Positions 1 to 11,142 of a stretch of 64,000 bases of DNA are shown here, piece after piece; positions within the stretch are counted from its first letter, which is position 1; each line of letters opens with the position of its first letter. The DNA comes from Thysanoteuthis rhombus (taxonomy: Eukaryota; Mollusca; Cephalopoda; Oegopsida; Thysanoteuthidae): assembly GCA_963457665.1 (NCBI GenBank), contig OY735207.1:36852316-36916315 (forward strand). The letters are read 5' to 3'. The notes beneath the pieces were generated by a model. That model was not told the origin of the DNA. It did no database searches and worked only from the letters and a program-made list of their open reading frames with translations. Position numbers and translations under genes: made by a program.

Positions 1-164
1 AGTTTAGAGCACATCAGACAAAACTATGTCAAAAACAAGCAAGATGAAGATACCTGTCCAAATAATCAATAGAATGGAAAAAAAGAAAAAGATCTGAGCA
101 TTCTTATTATACACCAATTTATTCCAACTGTTATTCTTATCTTGGTTATTATAGTGACTATTTT

Positions 165-325
165 CTGGCTATTGTACCCTCTGACCTTCTCAACATGCCT
201 GCTGTATTTGGTAACTTTCTTGGAATTTAAAATCGAATACTTTATTCATTCCATGAGGATAGATTGTTCTCATTCTATTGACCATGCTTGGAGATATCTT
301 ATATTAGTTAATTCTTTTGTTATTT
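165..325 (+). repeat. Dispersed repeat family 1, copy a
   Basis: A diverged copy of the block at 57946-58073. Shared landmarks in the same order are ATTGTACCCTCTG, a TTCATTCC/TTCAATCC segment and TAGATTGTTCTCATTCT versus TAGATGGTTCTCATTCT. The class of element is not recognised. Confidence 0.5.
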
Positions 326-1163
326 CACATTAGTGATCACATGTATGAATTACCAAAAGACAAAATAACAGAAGTATTGATTAATACAAAATATGCCCTT
401 GTATTGATAGTAGAATAAGAATCGTCTACCTTTGTGCATTGAATAAAGGGTTTAGTTTGAAATTCTGAAAACGCTACTGAGAAGGACAGGTATCTGAAGG
501 AGGCCAGAGACTACAACAGACAAAACTTTCTAACTATAACATTCAAGGTGAGGACAACTGTTCAAAAAAATCAGTGTATTATCATAATGATAATTCTTCC
601 TCTCATCTCATATATTCAGATTGAGGATTCTTGATATTTATTTAGCATAGAATTGTGCACATTAGCCTCCCTTGGATATCGTCATACTAATAGATAGTAA
701 ACATCATTGAAGAATAGAGAAATTGAAGGAAGCAGCAGACATCAACTCTACAGATGTATAGATTGGGCCATCATGAATTTCAGTGTGGAGTGGTTTTCTT
801 GCTCAACTTGGTGGAAACTGGCGAGCATCCCTGTGTATGAATTAGAATCACCTATGTTACATGAGCGTCCCGGGCTCAAGAAAGTGGTTCTCATCAGAAT
901 GAGAGTTCATTCTTCGGGAACAGGAAGGAAAAAGATAAACCTGGAAAGGCAAAAAAAAGACTGTAAATATCAGCTTAAAATCAGCTAACGTCTTGCATTT
1001 CAAGTTTACTTCATTGCTGAAAATGTCCAATATACTCATGTAAAGCCAAATAAGATAATTTAGACTCCAGGGTAAAATATCTATGAGAAGAAAATATTTA
1101 CTGTTATTAAGCCTACTTGTTATTTTTTAAGATAGGCCAGATAATCAGATATTGTAGATTTGT
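326..1163. other. Intergenic, no gene recognised
   Basis: AT-rich sequence with only short open frames. A stretch near 700-950 has somewhat higher GC and may be an old repeat, but no family was recognised. Confidence 0.5.
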
Positions 1164-1254
1164 ATCAGCTAAATTGGGGAAAAGAATCAGCCAGATATAG
1201 CTGAATAATAGTTCATTTGGCACTCCAGGGTTATCTACAACGGAACACATGACC
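1164..1254 (+). repeat. Short dispersed repeat family 2, copy a
   Basis: Shares ATCAGCTAAATTGG, AAAGAATCAGCCAGATATA and a TTTGGCA...GTTATC tail with 1697-1785 in the same orientation, at roughly 75-80% identity by eye. Probably part of an old interspersed element. Confidence 0.5.
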
Positions 1255-1696
1255 TTTTGATTGGATTCATGCAAGAACATTTGGTCATATGGGTCAAATT
1301 AGCGTGAGGATGAAGAGACAAAATTAATGACAATAGTTTATTTCATAACAGGGGAGGAAATAAATTTGACTAAAGACAGATGTTAGCTACTCAACAGATT
1401 CAAGTAATGGAAAATTGAGAATCTGTAATGTATGGATAACCTAGATTTCATTAATGATAAGTAAAAAAGGAACAGATCTGGGTTTAAAAACCCATTGAAA
1501 AAGGATTATTTACTAATGAATCTATTATATAACTAATTATCCACCTTGTGAAACTGTCAAATTATTTTGAAATATTGCAAAAATAAAATTGTTGAATGAA
1601 CTTTTTATCTAAAAACAGAAAATTAAACAAGACCATAAGTTCAATTCAGATGTGTCCAACATCTTGAAAAAATTCAATAATTAAACATAGATTTCA

Positions 1697-1785
1697 ATCA
1701 GCTGATTTAGGAAAGAATCAGTCAGATGTAACTGATAAATTGCTAATTTGGCAACCTTGTGTTATCAAACATGAGCACTTCATGT
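1697..1785 (+). repeat. Short dispersed repeat family 2, copy b
   Basis: Direct copy of 1164-1254 about 530 bp downstream: ATCAGCTGATTTAGG, AAAGAATCAGTCAGATGTA, then ATTTGGCAACC and GTTATCAAAC. Confidence 0.5.
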
Positions 1786-3374
1786 TTGATCAGGAAACTT
1801 TGGAAATTTTCCAGTGAATAATTAACACTTGTTGGAAATTTGGAACTTTCTTGAGCACTGCAAGTGACTATGAATCATTACGCATGTGTCTTGCATTCGG
1901 TGTATTTGGTATAATTTTTTCTCCCACTTCTATTTCTGTAAAATGAAGACCCCTCTCTTTATTTATTGATTGTAGATATGAAAAAGGCTGTGGAATGTAT
2001 CGGCTGGAACCAGGGCAAACCTCAAGAGCTACAAGGAAATTGGAATTGGAAACATTTGGTGGGGGGCCAGGTTAACAGTCAAAGCCTGGAGAATCTTGGA
2101 ATTATAAATAAACTTTATATCTCTTTGATACAATCAAAATCAATCAAAATATGCCTCTGAAAAGTTAACAGAAATAATTTTTTTACCCTCTCCTGTGATT
2201 GATCAACATTATCTAATTCAAGTACAACAAAGAAAATTCAAAATATAAACAGTGTAAACTGTTGAATTTTCAGGAATTCAGAAGAAAATTAATATTGTTG
2301 CTGTTCTCTAGAAATCATCTTGTTCATCTGCAATGTGATGTTGTGTGTATTTGACAAGACTAGAATATATCCAGGCACAGGGCCTAATTGGGAGCAATTG
2401 GTCCTATTGGCTTGAAGCTGACCCTGGTTGAAATGTAACAACAGAAGCATTACAAAGAATCAGTTCTATGGTCTGAATAACTCTTGGAATAATAATAACT
2501 CTTCTTAAAATTATAGATAATAAGCACAAGACCAAATAGGAGGGAAGGGGTAAGGAAATTGTGTTGCGCCAATTCTTCAAGTGGGGAGAGCCAGCCTTAA
2601 AAATCAGCATTTGAAATCTAAACACTTTGCCAGTGGCAAATGCATAACTCTCTCCACAATTGGGTAGGCCATGGGATCTATGGATTTTTAGTTTCCTTCA
2701 CTACAAAGTAGCATGTTTCATTCCCATCTCATTTTTGATAAATAAATTTATTTTCTTGGTGTAGTCTAGTGATGTTATAAAACAGTTTCTGACGTACATA
2801 GCTATGGTTATTTTTTCATGAACATATTTCTGATACGGAGACATTGTCTCATTTTATCACTGTTTTTTTTTGTTTCTTTCATATCTTTTATATTTGATTG
2901 ATATCCAGATCAAATTAGCCCGCTGATAAGACATGTAAAACACAAGGGTGCTTTTGAAAAATTGAGGATTACTGATCATCTAAATTTTACTGCTTCTTGG
3001 GGTATTTTTGGTACTCAACTTCTTTTTCAGGGCATTGTATGTCTATGTTTGGATATTATTTGGGGAGGGAAAAAGCATGTCTTATTATAGGCCAGCAATT
3101 ACAATGACAAAAAAATTAAAGTTTAAAAGATAAATCATGAAGAATAACTTGAAGGCACTTGAGTGACTACTAATCTGTTAAGGGGGATTTCCCCAGAGGA
3201 AGTGCCTATCGATGACCCAGCAAAAAGCTATTGTCAAACTCCAATCTGATTCTGGATTTGACTTGGTTCATGTTGTTACGGTTGGAAAACAATATCACCA
3301 AGTTTTCCAAGTCTGGATTTGGCTTTCCTTTTTTCTACGGTAACATCAAGAACAAGAATAATCCTCACCAAATT
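1786..3374. other. Intergenic, nothing recognised
   Basis: AT-rich, with no long open frame, splice-supported exon or recognisable repeat. It includes homopolymer T and A runs (for example near 2862). Confidence 0.5.
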
Positions 3375-3750
3375 TAGGGGATTAAACTTTTCATTTGTAA
3401 AAATTTGAATGTGTATTCTAAAAATTATAAAATGATTAATTTTGAATAATTAATTAAATCATTTACTATTGATAGAATTGTTGACTCTCACATTGTTAAT
3501 TGATGTGCATCTTATGATGTGAATTTTGATGGTCCTTTGTTTAGAACCTTCGTAATTTGTGCAAAAAAAGAGGATCAAAACCTCATCAAGAAAAGGTGCA
3601 AATTTGCTTGTCTTTAATTTTCTAAAGAAGGAAACAGTAGCTGAGCAAAGCACTGACATAGAGAATGATCATGTGACAATTTATCCCACATGTTTTTTTA
3701 CCAACCAGGACCCTCTATAATGTGTTTTGATTGAGCCTGGTTCAGGAAGA
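3375..3750 (+). repeat. Dispersed repeat family 3, copy a
   Basis: A block of about 370 bp that recurs at 4600-4945. Landmarks include GAGGATCAAAACCTCAT, TTTGCTTGTCT, GCTGAGCAAAG and CATGTGACAATTTATCC in the same order, with upstream similarity around ATAATTAATTAAATCATTT. The element class is unknown. Confidence 0.65.
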
Positions 3751-4599
3751 ATAAGGTTGATGAATCATGGTCCACCTGGCTATTTGGTTTTGAGGTCATG
3801 ATACTGGGTCAGCTTGGAATCTACCATAGCATTGGCCTGTTATTAACTTGAAATTATGCAAAATGAGGCAGATCTGAATTAAATAATGATTAATCTTTAT
3901 TTAATTTGCAAAATCAAGTTCAAAGTTAAAAACTTCTATCCAGTTTGGCATAACTTGGATCGACACTCTTGTTTATTTTATCAAATGAATGTAACAATCA
4001 CACATTGATGTGAACCTTGTTGAAAATTTGGACTTAATGATGTAAAAAAGTTGAAATTTCTGGTTAAAAAAAATTGAGGAATCATTATCTTTGAATACAC
4101 TCATCAGTACACTTACCAATATACGTATATTATAATTAATCCCTTTAACTCCAGCTTAAAGACCTAATAGGAATTTATATTGTTGAAAACCAAAAATTGA
4201 TATTAGCAGATTGATACTCATGTTTGCTGGATATTATTGCTAGCTGCTCTCCTTATTGGTTCAAGAATTAAAAACCATTCAATTTGCTTAGTCATGAGTC
4301 ATATGACCTTATAGATTGTTATGTACTCACCACTACATAAATAACTATGATCTTCTGTGATCAAGCCTCAATAATAAGATGTTTCGATGACTTGGATCAC
4401 CTTTGAATAAACTGAATATCTGCATAAGATCATTGATCTAATATTCCTTCTATCACACCTTACAACTACATGAATAGTTGTTTATAAATCTGGTTACCTA
4501 TCATTTGAGCATTGACCAATCAATTATGTATCATTCTTTTATGAAAAATGCTTTCCCAAATTGAAATAATGTGCAATAAATACCTTTATTACATTTTTC

Positions 4600-4945
4600 T
4601 AGGGGGAAAAATGTAAAAATTAATTGTGCATTTTTAAAGTTATAAGGTAATTATTTTCAAATGATCAATTAAATTGTTTTTTGTCGATAAAATTGTCAAC
4701 TTTTGGATTGTTGATTGACCTGAAGCTTATGTATGGGTTTTAATAGGCCTTTGTAGTTTGTGAAAAAAAAGAGGATCAAAACCTCATTGGAAAAAAGGTG
4801 CAGATTTGCTTGTCTATAATAGGAGAAAAATCAGCTGAGCAAAGTATGGGCATAGTAAGGAACAATCATGTGACAATTTATCCGCTATTTTTTGGCCAAA
4901 ACGTGTTATGTTGGAGCCTAGTTCAGGAAGAGGAAAGGTCCTTAT
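4600..4945 (+). repeat. Dispersed repeat family 3, copy b
   Basis: Direct copy of 3375-3750 at a distance of about 1.2 kb, with roughly 75% identity and several indels. The two may be an old local duplication or two insertions of one element. Confidence 0.65.
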
Positions 4946-5221
4946 ATTGCAATCTCACATTCAATTTCAGCAGTTGGAGACTTCAGTAGTGGCAGAAGGG
5001 GTCACAGAAGCCACTGATCTGTTGTTAACAGACCAGATTTTTTACTAAGTAAACATGTGAACTCATTTGTTTTGGGGTAAGCTGTTCTTTATCATGGATT
5101 TTATTAAAAAAAATTAACAGGTATTATTCAAAATAATCCCAATACATTGTTTGTCTGTCCCTTCACATTAAAGAGAACCGATATGCAAGTCAAATATTTC
5201 CGTATTGTGACACAACGAAGA

Positions 5222-5320
5222 GATCAGCGAGCAACTCTCTTACTGACCGAGCTAAGCTGATGTCTGATGAATTCACAAGAATTTATTTCAGGAGTACGCA
5301 AAGACTCATTTCATTATACT
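5222..5320 (-). repeat. tRNA-derived SINE-like unit, copy a
   Basis: On the minus strand it contains CTTAGCTCGGTCAGTAAGAG, close to a tRNA A box (TRGCNNAGYNGG). The same A-box-like unit and a similar 3' body recur at 5352-5490. No clear B box is present, so this is a SINE relic rather than a tRNA gene. Confidence 0.5.
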
Positions 5321-5351
5321 AAATTGATACCTATATAAAATGAACATTCTC

Positions 5352-5490
5352 CAACCGTGATTGAAAATCATGCCCAAGTTATCCGCAAGCAATTCTCTTA
5401 CTGACTGAGCCAAACTGACAATTCTTACACATCTCTGAAAATTTATGTTAGAAAAACACAAGGGCTTATTCATTCTGATGAATAAATACA
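5352..5490 (-). repeat. tRNA-derived SINE-like unit, copy b
   Basis: The minus strand reads TTTGGCTCAGTCAGTAAGAG (A-box-like, 5396-5415), then GGCATGATTTTCAATCACGG (degenerate B box, 5353-5372). It shares the A-box unit and flanking GAAATAAATTCTTGT-like body with copy a. tRNA folding is not intact. Confidence 0.55.
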
Positions 5491-6076
5491 TGTATACTTA
5501 ATAATTTTTCTTCTAGATAGTTTTTCATTATATGTACAACATGAAAGTTGCAGTAATCATTCCTCAGTCAAAATAGAAGTTTGAATGGGGTTTGATCCTG
5601 CAGCAACCAGGCACATTAATGCTAATCTAGGTTAGGAAGGGGTGAGATTTAAAAAAAAAAGAAAAGAAAAGGTGACAATTCATTAAAAACAAGTGTTTAT
5701 CCAGGGCAATAGAACTCAATCACTTGTTTAATGGGGTAAATTCTGAACCGAAATAATAAAAGTTAAGGCTTATTATTTAGACTTGTATTAATTAGTATTC
5801 TCATCGGTATAATATTTCAAGCGATCCTCGTCTGACATATCCAATCATTGTCCAGTTTTTTTAAAGTATATTTTTCTTCTCTTTATCTCACCACCTCCTC
5901 TCAGTAAGAAAAAAACGGAAAGACCATTTATAGACTAGATCCACGTATCAAAGTTTACTGAGCAAGGAAAGTCTAGATTTTGTTAGAGAAAAAAAAATCT
6001 TAGTAAGGATATGTACTGATAAATTTATTCTGTGTGAGAATACATGTACGTTATCAACACCTTCGTGGACTGTTTT

Positions 6077-6534
6077 AGAAACTGTCAACCAAAACTGTCG
6101 ATATAAATTTCCCCAGTTATCGAGTAGGTTCGTCTGCCTGCTGGCTGTGTATGTATGTAAGTATGTATGTATGTATGTATGTATGTATGTATGTATGTAT
6201 GTATGTATGTATGTATGTATGTATCACACATGCAGGTCGCACCAATGGAGCCAGATGGCTAGAAAAAAAAAGAACACTCACTCCCTATTATTACTACAAA
6301 AAACTTTCGTTGTTGTTTCTAGGAAATCTCCCATGAATAGGTTTTTAGTGGGGGTTCGATTAGCAATGTAAGTTGATGCTAAATTGGTGTCTGGTTTTTG
6401 CCCGGCTGAGTTCCTATTAACGTATTTATTGATTAATGGTCATCCTTCTTCAATTGATCATCCCTTACAAGGCACGCTGGTAAACGACGTTGGTCACGAG
6501 ACGATTCCTAGTGAGAGACAAACCAGACCTGTTT
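6077..6534 (+). repeat. Interspersed repeat family 4, copy a, with internal (ATGT)n
   Basis: Begins with GAAACTGTCAACCAAAACTG and carries CTGGCTG, an expanded ATGT array, ATCACACATGCAGG, AATGGAGCCAGA, a TTGATCA segment, GACGTTGGTCACGAGACG and AACCAGACCTGTTT. The same order recurs at 31389-31757 and 55030-55358. There is no coding capacity; it is probably a non-autonomous element with an internal simple repeat. Confidence 0.7.
6147..6223 (+). repeat. (ATGT)n microsatellite
   Basis: About 19 near-perfect ATGT units with one GTAA interruption near the start. The open frames across it, encoding periodic MYVC, are simple-repeat translations and not genes. Confidence 0.95.
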
Positions 6535-8520
6535 AGATTAGTATTATTATTTTATTTATTTATTATTTTTTTTATTATTGGATGATTAGTTGAAAATATT
6601 GTGGTTGAATTCTCGTAGTCAGTGTGATTAATGCGTGCACATACTCAGTGCCAGTTAGATAAAGAATTCAATGCCACACATTTCTTTAAAAAGGAAAGTT
6701 GAAGTTGCACCGTTGCAATTGATACCTACGTAAATTAACAACGCATACAACCAATTCTATCTCAGACAGACTGTAATAGTGTTACACCTTTGATATCTCA
6801 AGAACTGGAAAACGCGGTTTTTGTCTGGTGTACTTTTTTTCTAATTTTGAAAACTTTTTGATTTAACGTCGAATTGTGCTCGTTGAATCTATAAATTCTA
6901 TAAGGTAGAAAACACGATTAAGATGGAGAAATTTTTCCCCTGTTTCTTCTTTTCCTTCTATCAAGAATTTGATATATAAAATATTCAAATGATATTTTCT
7001 TTTAAATAATTCAGGAAAAGATAGAAATGGAATTTGAAAAAAATCGCTTTTAAGTGTTCAAAATACGGCTCAGTTACCTCCCTTGTTTAAGATGAGTTCT
7101 GTTTGAACTCAAAACTAGAAATTCTGATATACTTTCATTTCTATATCTACAGGAAAGTTTTTTTTTTTTTTAGATAATGTGATTTTAAGGGAAAATTACC
7201 CACAAAATGATGGAAAGGTGAATCAAATGCTGCTAGTGTGAAATTTGAAAAGCAACTACTACTCCAATGTCGTGGGTAATAGGGGGCTGGGTTGTGCTGG
7301 GAGAGTCACTCGTTTATTTCAACACCCACATACCAAACTTCGGGAGAGGCAAGGGAAAAACACATAATCCCCCCAAAAGTTTAAAATGAATTGTTGAAAC
7401 AAAAGAAAACCGTAACGTAATACTTTGTGAGTAGTGTTCCACTCTGTACTGTCTGCAAGGGACGTTTAGTTTCTTAGTAGTTTAATACTTGGCTTTTTTT
7501 TTTTAGCTGATTTTCTCGTCATTTTATTTTTTATAAGTCCGTAGCACGTGAAGTTTAATTTTATAAGAATAGGGATATTTCTCCAATGTTTAACAGGGGA
7601 AGCTGAGTATTATTATCATGGATGACCTTATCAAAATCAGTCGACCTCATCAAACACTTTTAGACTTTATTTAAAGGATTTTTTTGAAAATAAACTTCAT
7701 ATTCATTTTTATAATGTAAAGTTGGCCATAACAATGAATGTATATTGTTCCAATATTATATTATCTGCTTGAAAGTTTTCAGCTGGTTATAAATGACCTT
7801 GCCCCAAAGTGACCACAATAAGCGTTTTTCTGTATAATTTCTTTTTATTCCGCTTCGTCCACTTGCCACCCCTAACACACACACACAAATACACACACTC
7901 ACTCATTCACTCACACAATCTCCCCCCCTCTCTCTCTGTTCTTTTCCTATTTCTCCATATCTGATATTTTTCACTCTCTTTCTTACTACTTTCACCTTCT
8001 TTTTTCTTTCTTTTTTTTTACTTCCTACCTCTTTCCACTTATTCTCTTATTTTTCCTTCTTTTTATTCCTTTGTCTCCAATCTATCTCTTGATGCGTTTA
8101 GATGTAAGAAAAATTGTGTTTAGATATTTCACGTCTGGGCAGGATTTTGAAAACTTATCGAATATGGGTAATTTTTTTTTAGATATTCATCTGAAAAATT
8201 TTAAATATTCATCTAAAAATATCCAAAGAGTTTAAACCTGAATTAATAATCCAAAACGGCAAAATTTTGTTAAATCCCTTTGAACTTCGTATGGGATTGG
8301 TACGGTTTGGGGGACTTGACTTGCTTGTTTTAGGACGAGTAGTATTACTTATGCCAATGAATTGGGTAGGGGGAGGGAACTTTTCTCTTGTCCAGTGGGG
8401 GGGGGGGGGGTTAGTGACAGCAATTAACAAAACGAATCCTACCTTATAAGAAAAAACTGACCATGTGTTGAACCAAACTAAACTTTAAAAGGCAGAAACT
8501 TGAAAAGAACAGCTACACTA
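6535..8520. other. Intergenic, simple-sequence patches only
   Basis: No gene seen. Contains an AT-only patch (6541-6585), CA/CT-rich sequence at 7870-8060 and a run of 14 G at 8397-8410. The open frames are short and unsupported. Confidence 0.5.
8397..8410 (+). repeat. Poly-G run
   Basis: Fourteen consecutive G, in a locally G-rich stretch (TAGGGGGAGGG about 30 bp upstream). Such runs are length-polymorphic and can form G-quadruplexes. Confidence 0.9.
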
Positions 8521-8945
8521 GGTGTGCCCATTGTTGCCAAATTTATTTTCAAGTTTACGTCTAAAATTGAATAAAAAGCATCTTAAAACACCTAGAAACA
8601 TCTGGATTCTCCATCTATAACATACTGCACATAATTGATAAATTGAAGGCAACTTGAATCTTCAATATTCATTTTACTAAAATATTACTCAATTCATTGC
8701 TATTAAATGAATAAAAATATGGATTCTCCATCTATAACATACTGCACATAATTGATAAATTGAATGTGACTTGAATCTCCAATATTCATTTTACTAAAAT
8801 ATTACTCAATTCATTGCTATTAATTGAATAAAAATATCATTTATTCTATTAAAAATCATCTAAATAACAATTTCTTACATCTAGGTACAACAAAAAATTT
8901 CAAGATTCAGACGAAAAATATCCAAATTGGCAACACTGGTGGTCC
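8521..8945. mobile_element. Probable MITE with imperfect terminal inverted repeats
   Basis: The left end has TTGTTGCCAAATTT...CGTCT and the right end, read on the other strand, has AGTGTTGCCAATTTGG...CGTCT. This gives imperfect terminal inverted repeats of about 35 bp around a non-coding AT-rich body. No clean target duplication was found and the superfamily is not assigned; GTTGCC ends occur in several DNA transposons. Confidence 0.4.
8604..8837 (+). repeat. Tandem duplication, 117-bp unit, two copies
   Basis: Units 8604-8720 and 8721-8837 both start GGATTCTCCATCTATAACAT and both end GAATAAAAATAT. They differ at a handful of positions (about 94-95% identity), so the duplication is younger than the surrounding element. 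Confidence 0.9.
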
Positions 8946-10628
8946 CATTGAGTGCCAGCATTTTTCCAACAATAATCTCAAACTTAGAGTAACTTCACAA
9001 GTGAGACATTTTCCTGTTTTATTTTTCTCACTCACAAACACACCCCAAACAATTTATAAAAGTAAATGAATATACTTTCATCTACTAACCTCCCAAGTTT
9101 TAATTGATATTTCTTCCTCAAACAAACAAAAAAAGAAGTTATGGTAAAAATGCGGTCCTGTAAATAATGCACAAAAAACTTGTTAAATATTACTTTTTTT
9201 TGGTAATAATTTTTGTTGCAACAGAAAAGAAAGATTAGACAATATGTAAACTATATAAAGCCTGATATACTTGTGTTTGGAAACTTGCAATTATTTTTCA
9301 AAGGTTGATTAATTACGCCAAAAGTTCCAAGAAGCTTTGAGAATTCGGGGCAAATAAAACTCTCATACTAATGAGATACTTGCTTATAATCAAGCAAGTC
9401 TGGACAACTCTAGCATGTACGTAGAGAAGTGCTTGGGTAGCAAATTGAGACTAAGAAAAAGGTTAAACCAATATCGACACTCGAACCAAAATCTCTTATG
9501 AATCAATTAACTGACCTCACAAATATTCTATTGGAATGCAACTTACCTGTACATTTGGTCACTCATTCAAGATCCAGAGGTGAATAGTAGGTTGCAAAAA
9601 ACATTTCCATCTTTGCGGCTAAAGTGCCAGTTAACACTATTCAGCATTTTCACACAACCACTAGTGAAAAGAGACGAAGTGTACACATTCCATATTTTGC
9701 TCAGTACAAACTCCAATGAGATCTGATCTGTCAATGTCATCTTGAAGTGAAAATTCTCCTCAGAATGAATACTGAAACAGGGAAGACATTTTTAAGTCTT
9801 TTCTTGTCAATTTTTCCTCACAAACCTGGAGAGGTAATTTTTCCATGCCTTCTTACTAGCATGTAACTTCATGAAGCTGGAGATCTTTCGTTTTTCCAAG
9901 TAATTTCTCCAGTCAATTTTTTGATGATTAGGAGTAGGTCATTTGTCTACACCTACTCTTTTCAAAATTTTATGATAAACTTGGAGACATTTACTTTTCC
10001 GTGACTTCTCCTTTCAAACTTACTTTTAAAACTGAGGGTCTTTCTCATTTCTTATCTTCAGCATTTGGCTTCATGGACTGACAATTCCTGTTGGCGGCTT
10101 CTGATAGGGTACAAGTTTTATTGAGATCAGTGAACTGGTTTCAGTGGCAGGAGTTCCAAGGTGTGGGTACAATTTACAAGCTACATGCAGAACTGGCTGG
10201 ACCCTTAAATTTGGTAATTGGTCCATGAATTATAAACTCTCTCATAGACTTTACAAACTGAATATAACAACACACGGAGAATGAGAGATGACGTAATACA
10301 GATATACAAAATACTAAAAGGTATGAAATGGCAGGAATATTTGAATTGCAAAGTGTTTGCCATTTAATGAATTTTGTTTTACTGCTTTAGAAAATCATTT
10401 TATTTTCCGAATAAATATCATTCTTATCAATTTTTGATTTTCCGTTTTTTCTTTATCGTTTTAAATCTGTCCCAAGGTAAGGGTTACGGATAATTTTTTT
10501 TTTTATTCGTTTCTTTGAATCTTGCAGTTTTAGAAGAATTTTATTCTTACTATTTCAGGACTGGTGCTTTTGATCCAATAGACTTTAGAATCCTCCGCAA
10601 ATTTGTTTGGTCTTATATTCAGGATTTT

Positions 10629-10630
<2 letters not shown>
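8946..10630. other. Intergenic, nothing recognised
   Basis: No gene or recognised mobile element. Between about 9740 and 10080 a CTGGAGA...TTTTTCC...TTCTCC motif recurs loosely with a spacing near 100 bp, possibly a very old tandem repeat. Confidence 0.45.
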
Positions 10631-10631
<1 letters not shown>

Positions 10632-10681
<50 letters not shown>

Positions 10682-10736
10682 ATCCTTTTGCCAGTAGTTT
10701 TCACAGTTTGTCGCTATTGTGAAAGACTGCAAAGTG

Positions 10737-10810
<74 letters not shown>

Positions 10811-10971
10811 CACAGTATATATATATTTGCAAAGTGAAAATATATATATATATATATATATATATTTTCACTTTGCAGTCTTTCACAATAGCGACAAATA
10901 TATATATATATATATATATTTTCACTTTGCAGTCTTTCACAATAGCGACAAACTGTGAAAACTACTGGCAA
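10632..10971. repeat. Foldback: perfect 53-bp inverted arms separated by (TA)n
   Basis: The left arm 10688-10740 and right arm 10919-10971 are exact reverse complements over 53 bp. A third, 34-bp copy in the right-arm orientation lies at 10865-10898. Between them are TA arrays (10741-10807 and shorter ones), and another TA array precedes the left arm (10632-10675). Transcription would give a near-perfect hairpin. Perfect arms beside unstable TA repeats suggest a very recent rearrangement or an assembly foldback. Confidence 0.9.
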
Positions 10972-11142
10972 AAATTTCAAAAAGAATGGTTGCTGGATGA
11001 TTGTCTCGAAGATTTGATTAGGGTTGTTCCCAGAGATGACACAAATCCAAACTGCAAGTACTACAGAACTGTCTTGAAGGCAACTAGGACCTTAGGCACC
11101 ATTGAAAGACAAAAAGACTTCAAAATACAATGTCATTATTGA
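10965..11142 (+). pseudogene. BED-finger/hAT-like ORF fragment
   Basis: The frame encodes KFQKEWLLDD followed by D-x-IRVVP-x-DDT-x-x-x-CKYYRT-x-LKA. This resembles the N-terminal BED-type zinc finger (W-x-x-x-V-x-x-D...C-x-x-C...LK-x-H) found on many invertebrate hAT-like transposon proteins. The second zinc cysteine is replaced by Y and the histidines are lost, and a stop follows. It joins directly to the right arm of the foldback. Family assignment is from memory of the motif. Confidence 0.5.

Noticed and set aside
6147..6371. MYVCMYVC-type protein
   Set aside because: Translation of the ATGT microsatellite.
10607..10958. Open frames of 60-79 codons on both strands
   Set aside because: TA-array translations; only the non-TA part after 10965 carries a recognisable motif.
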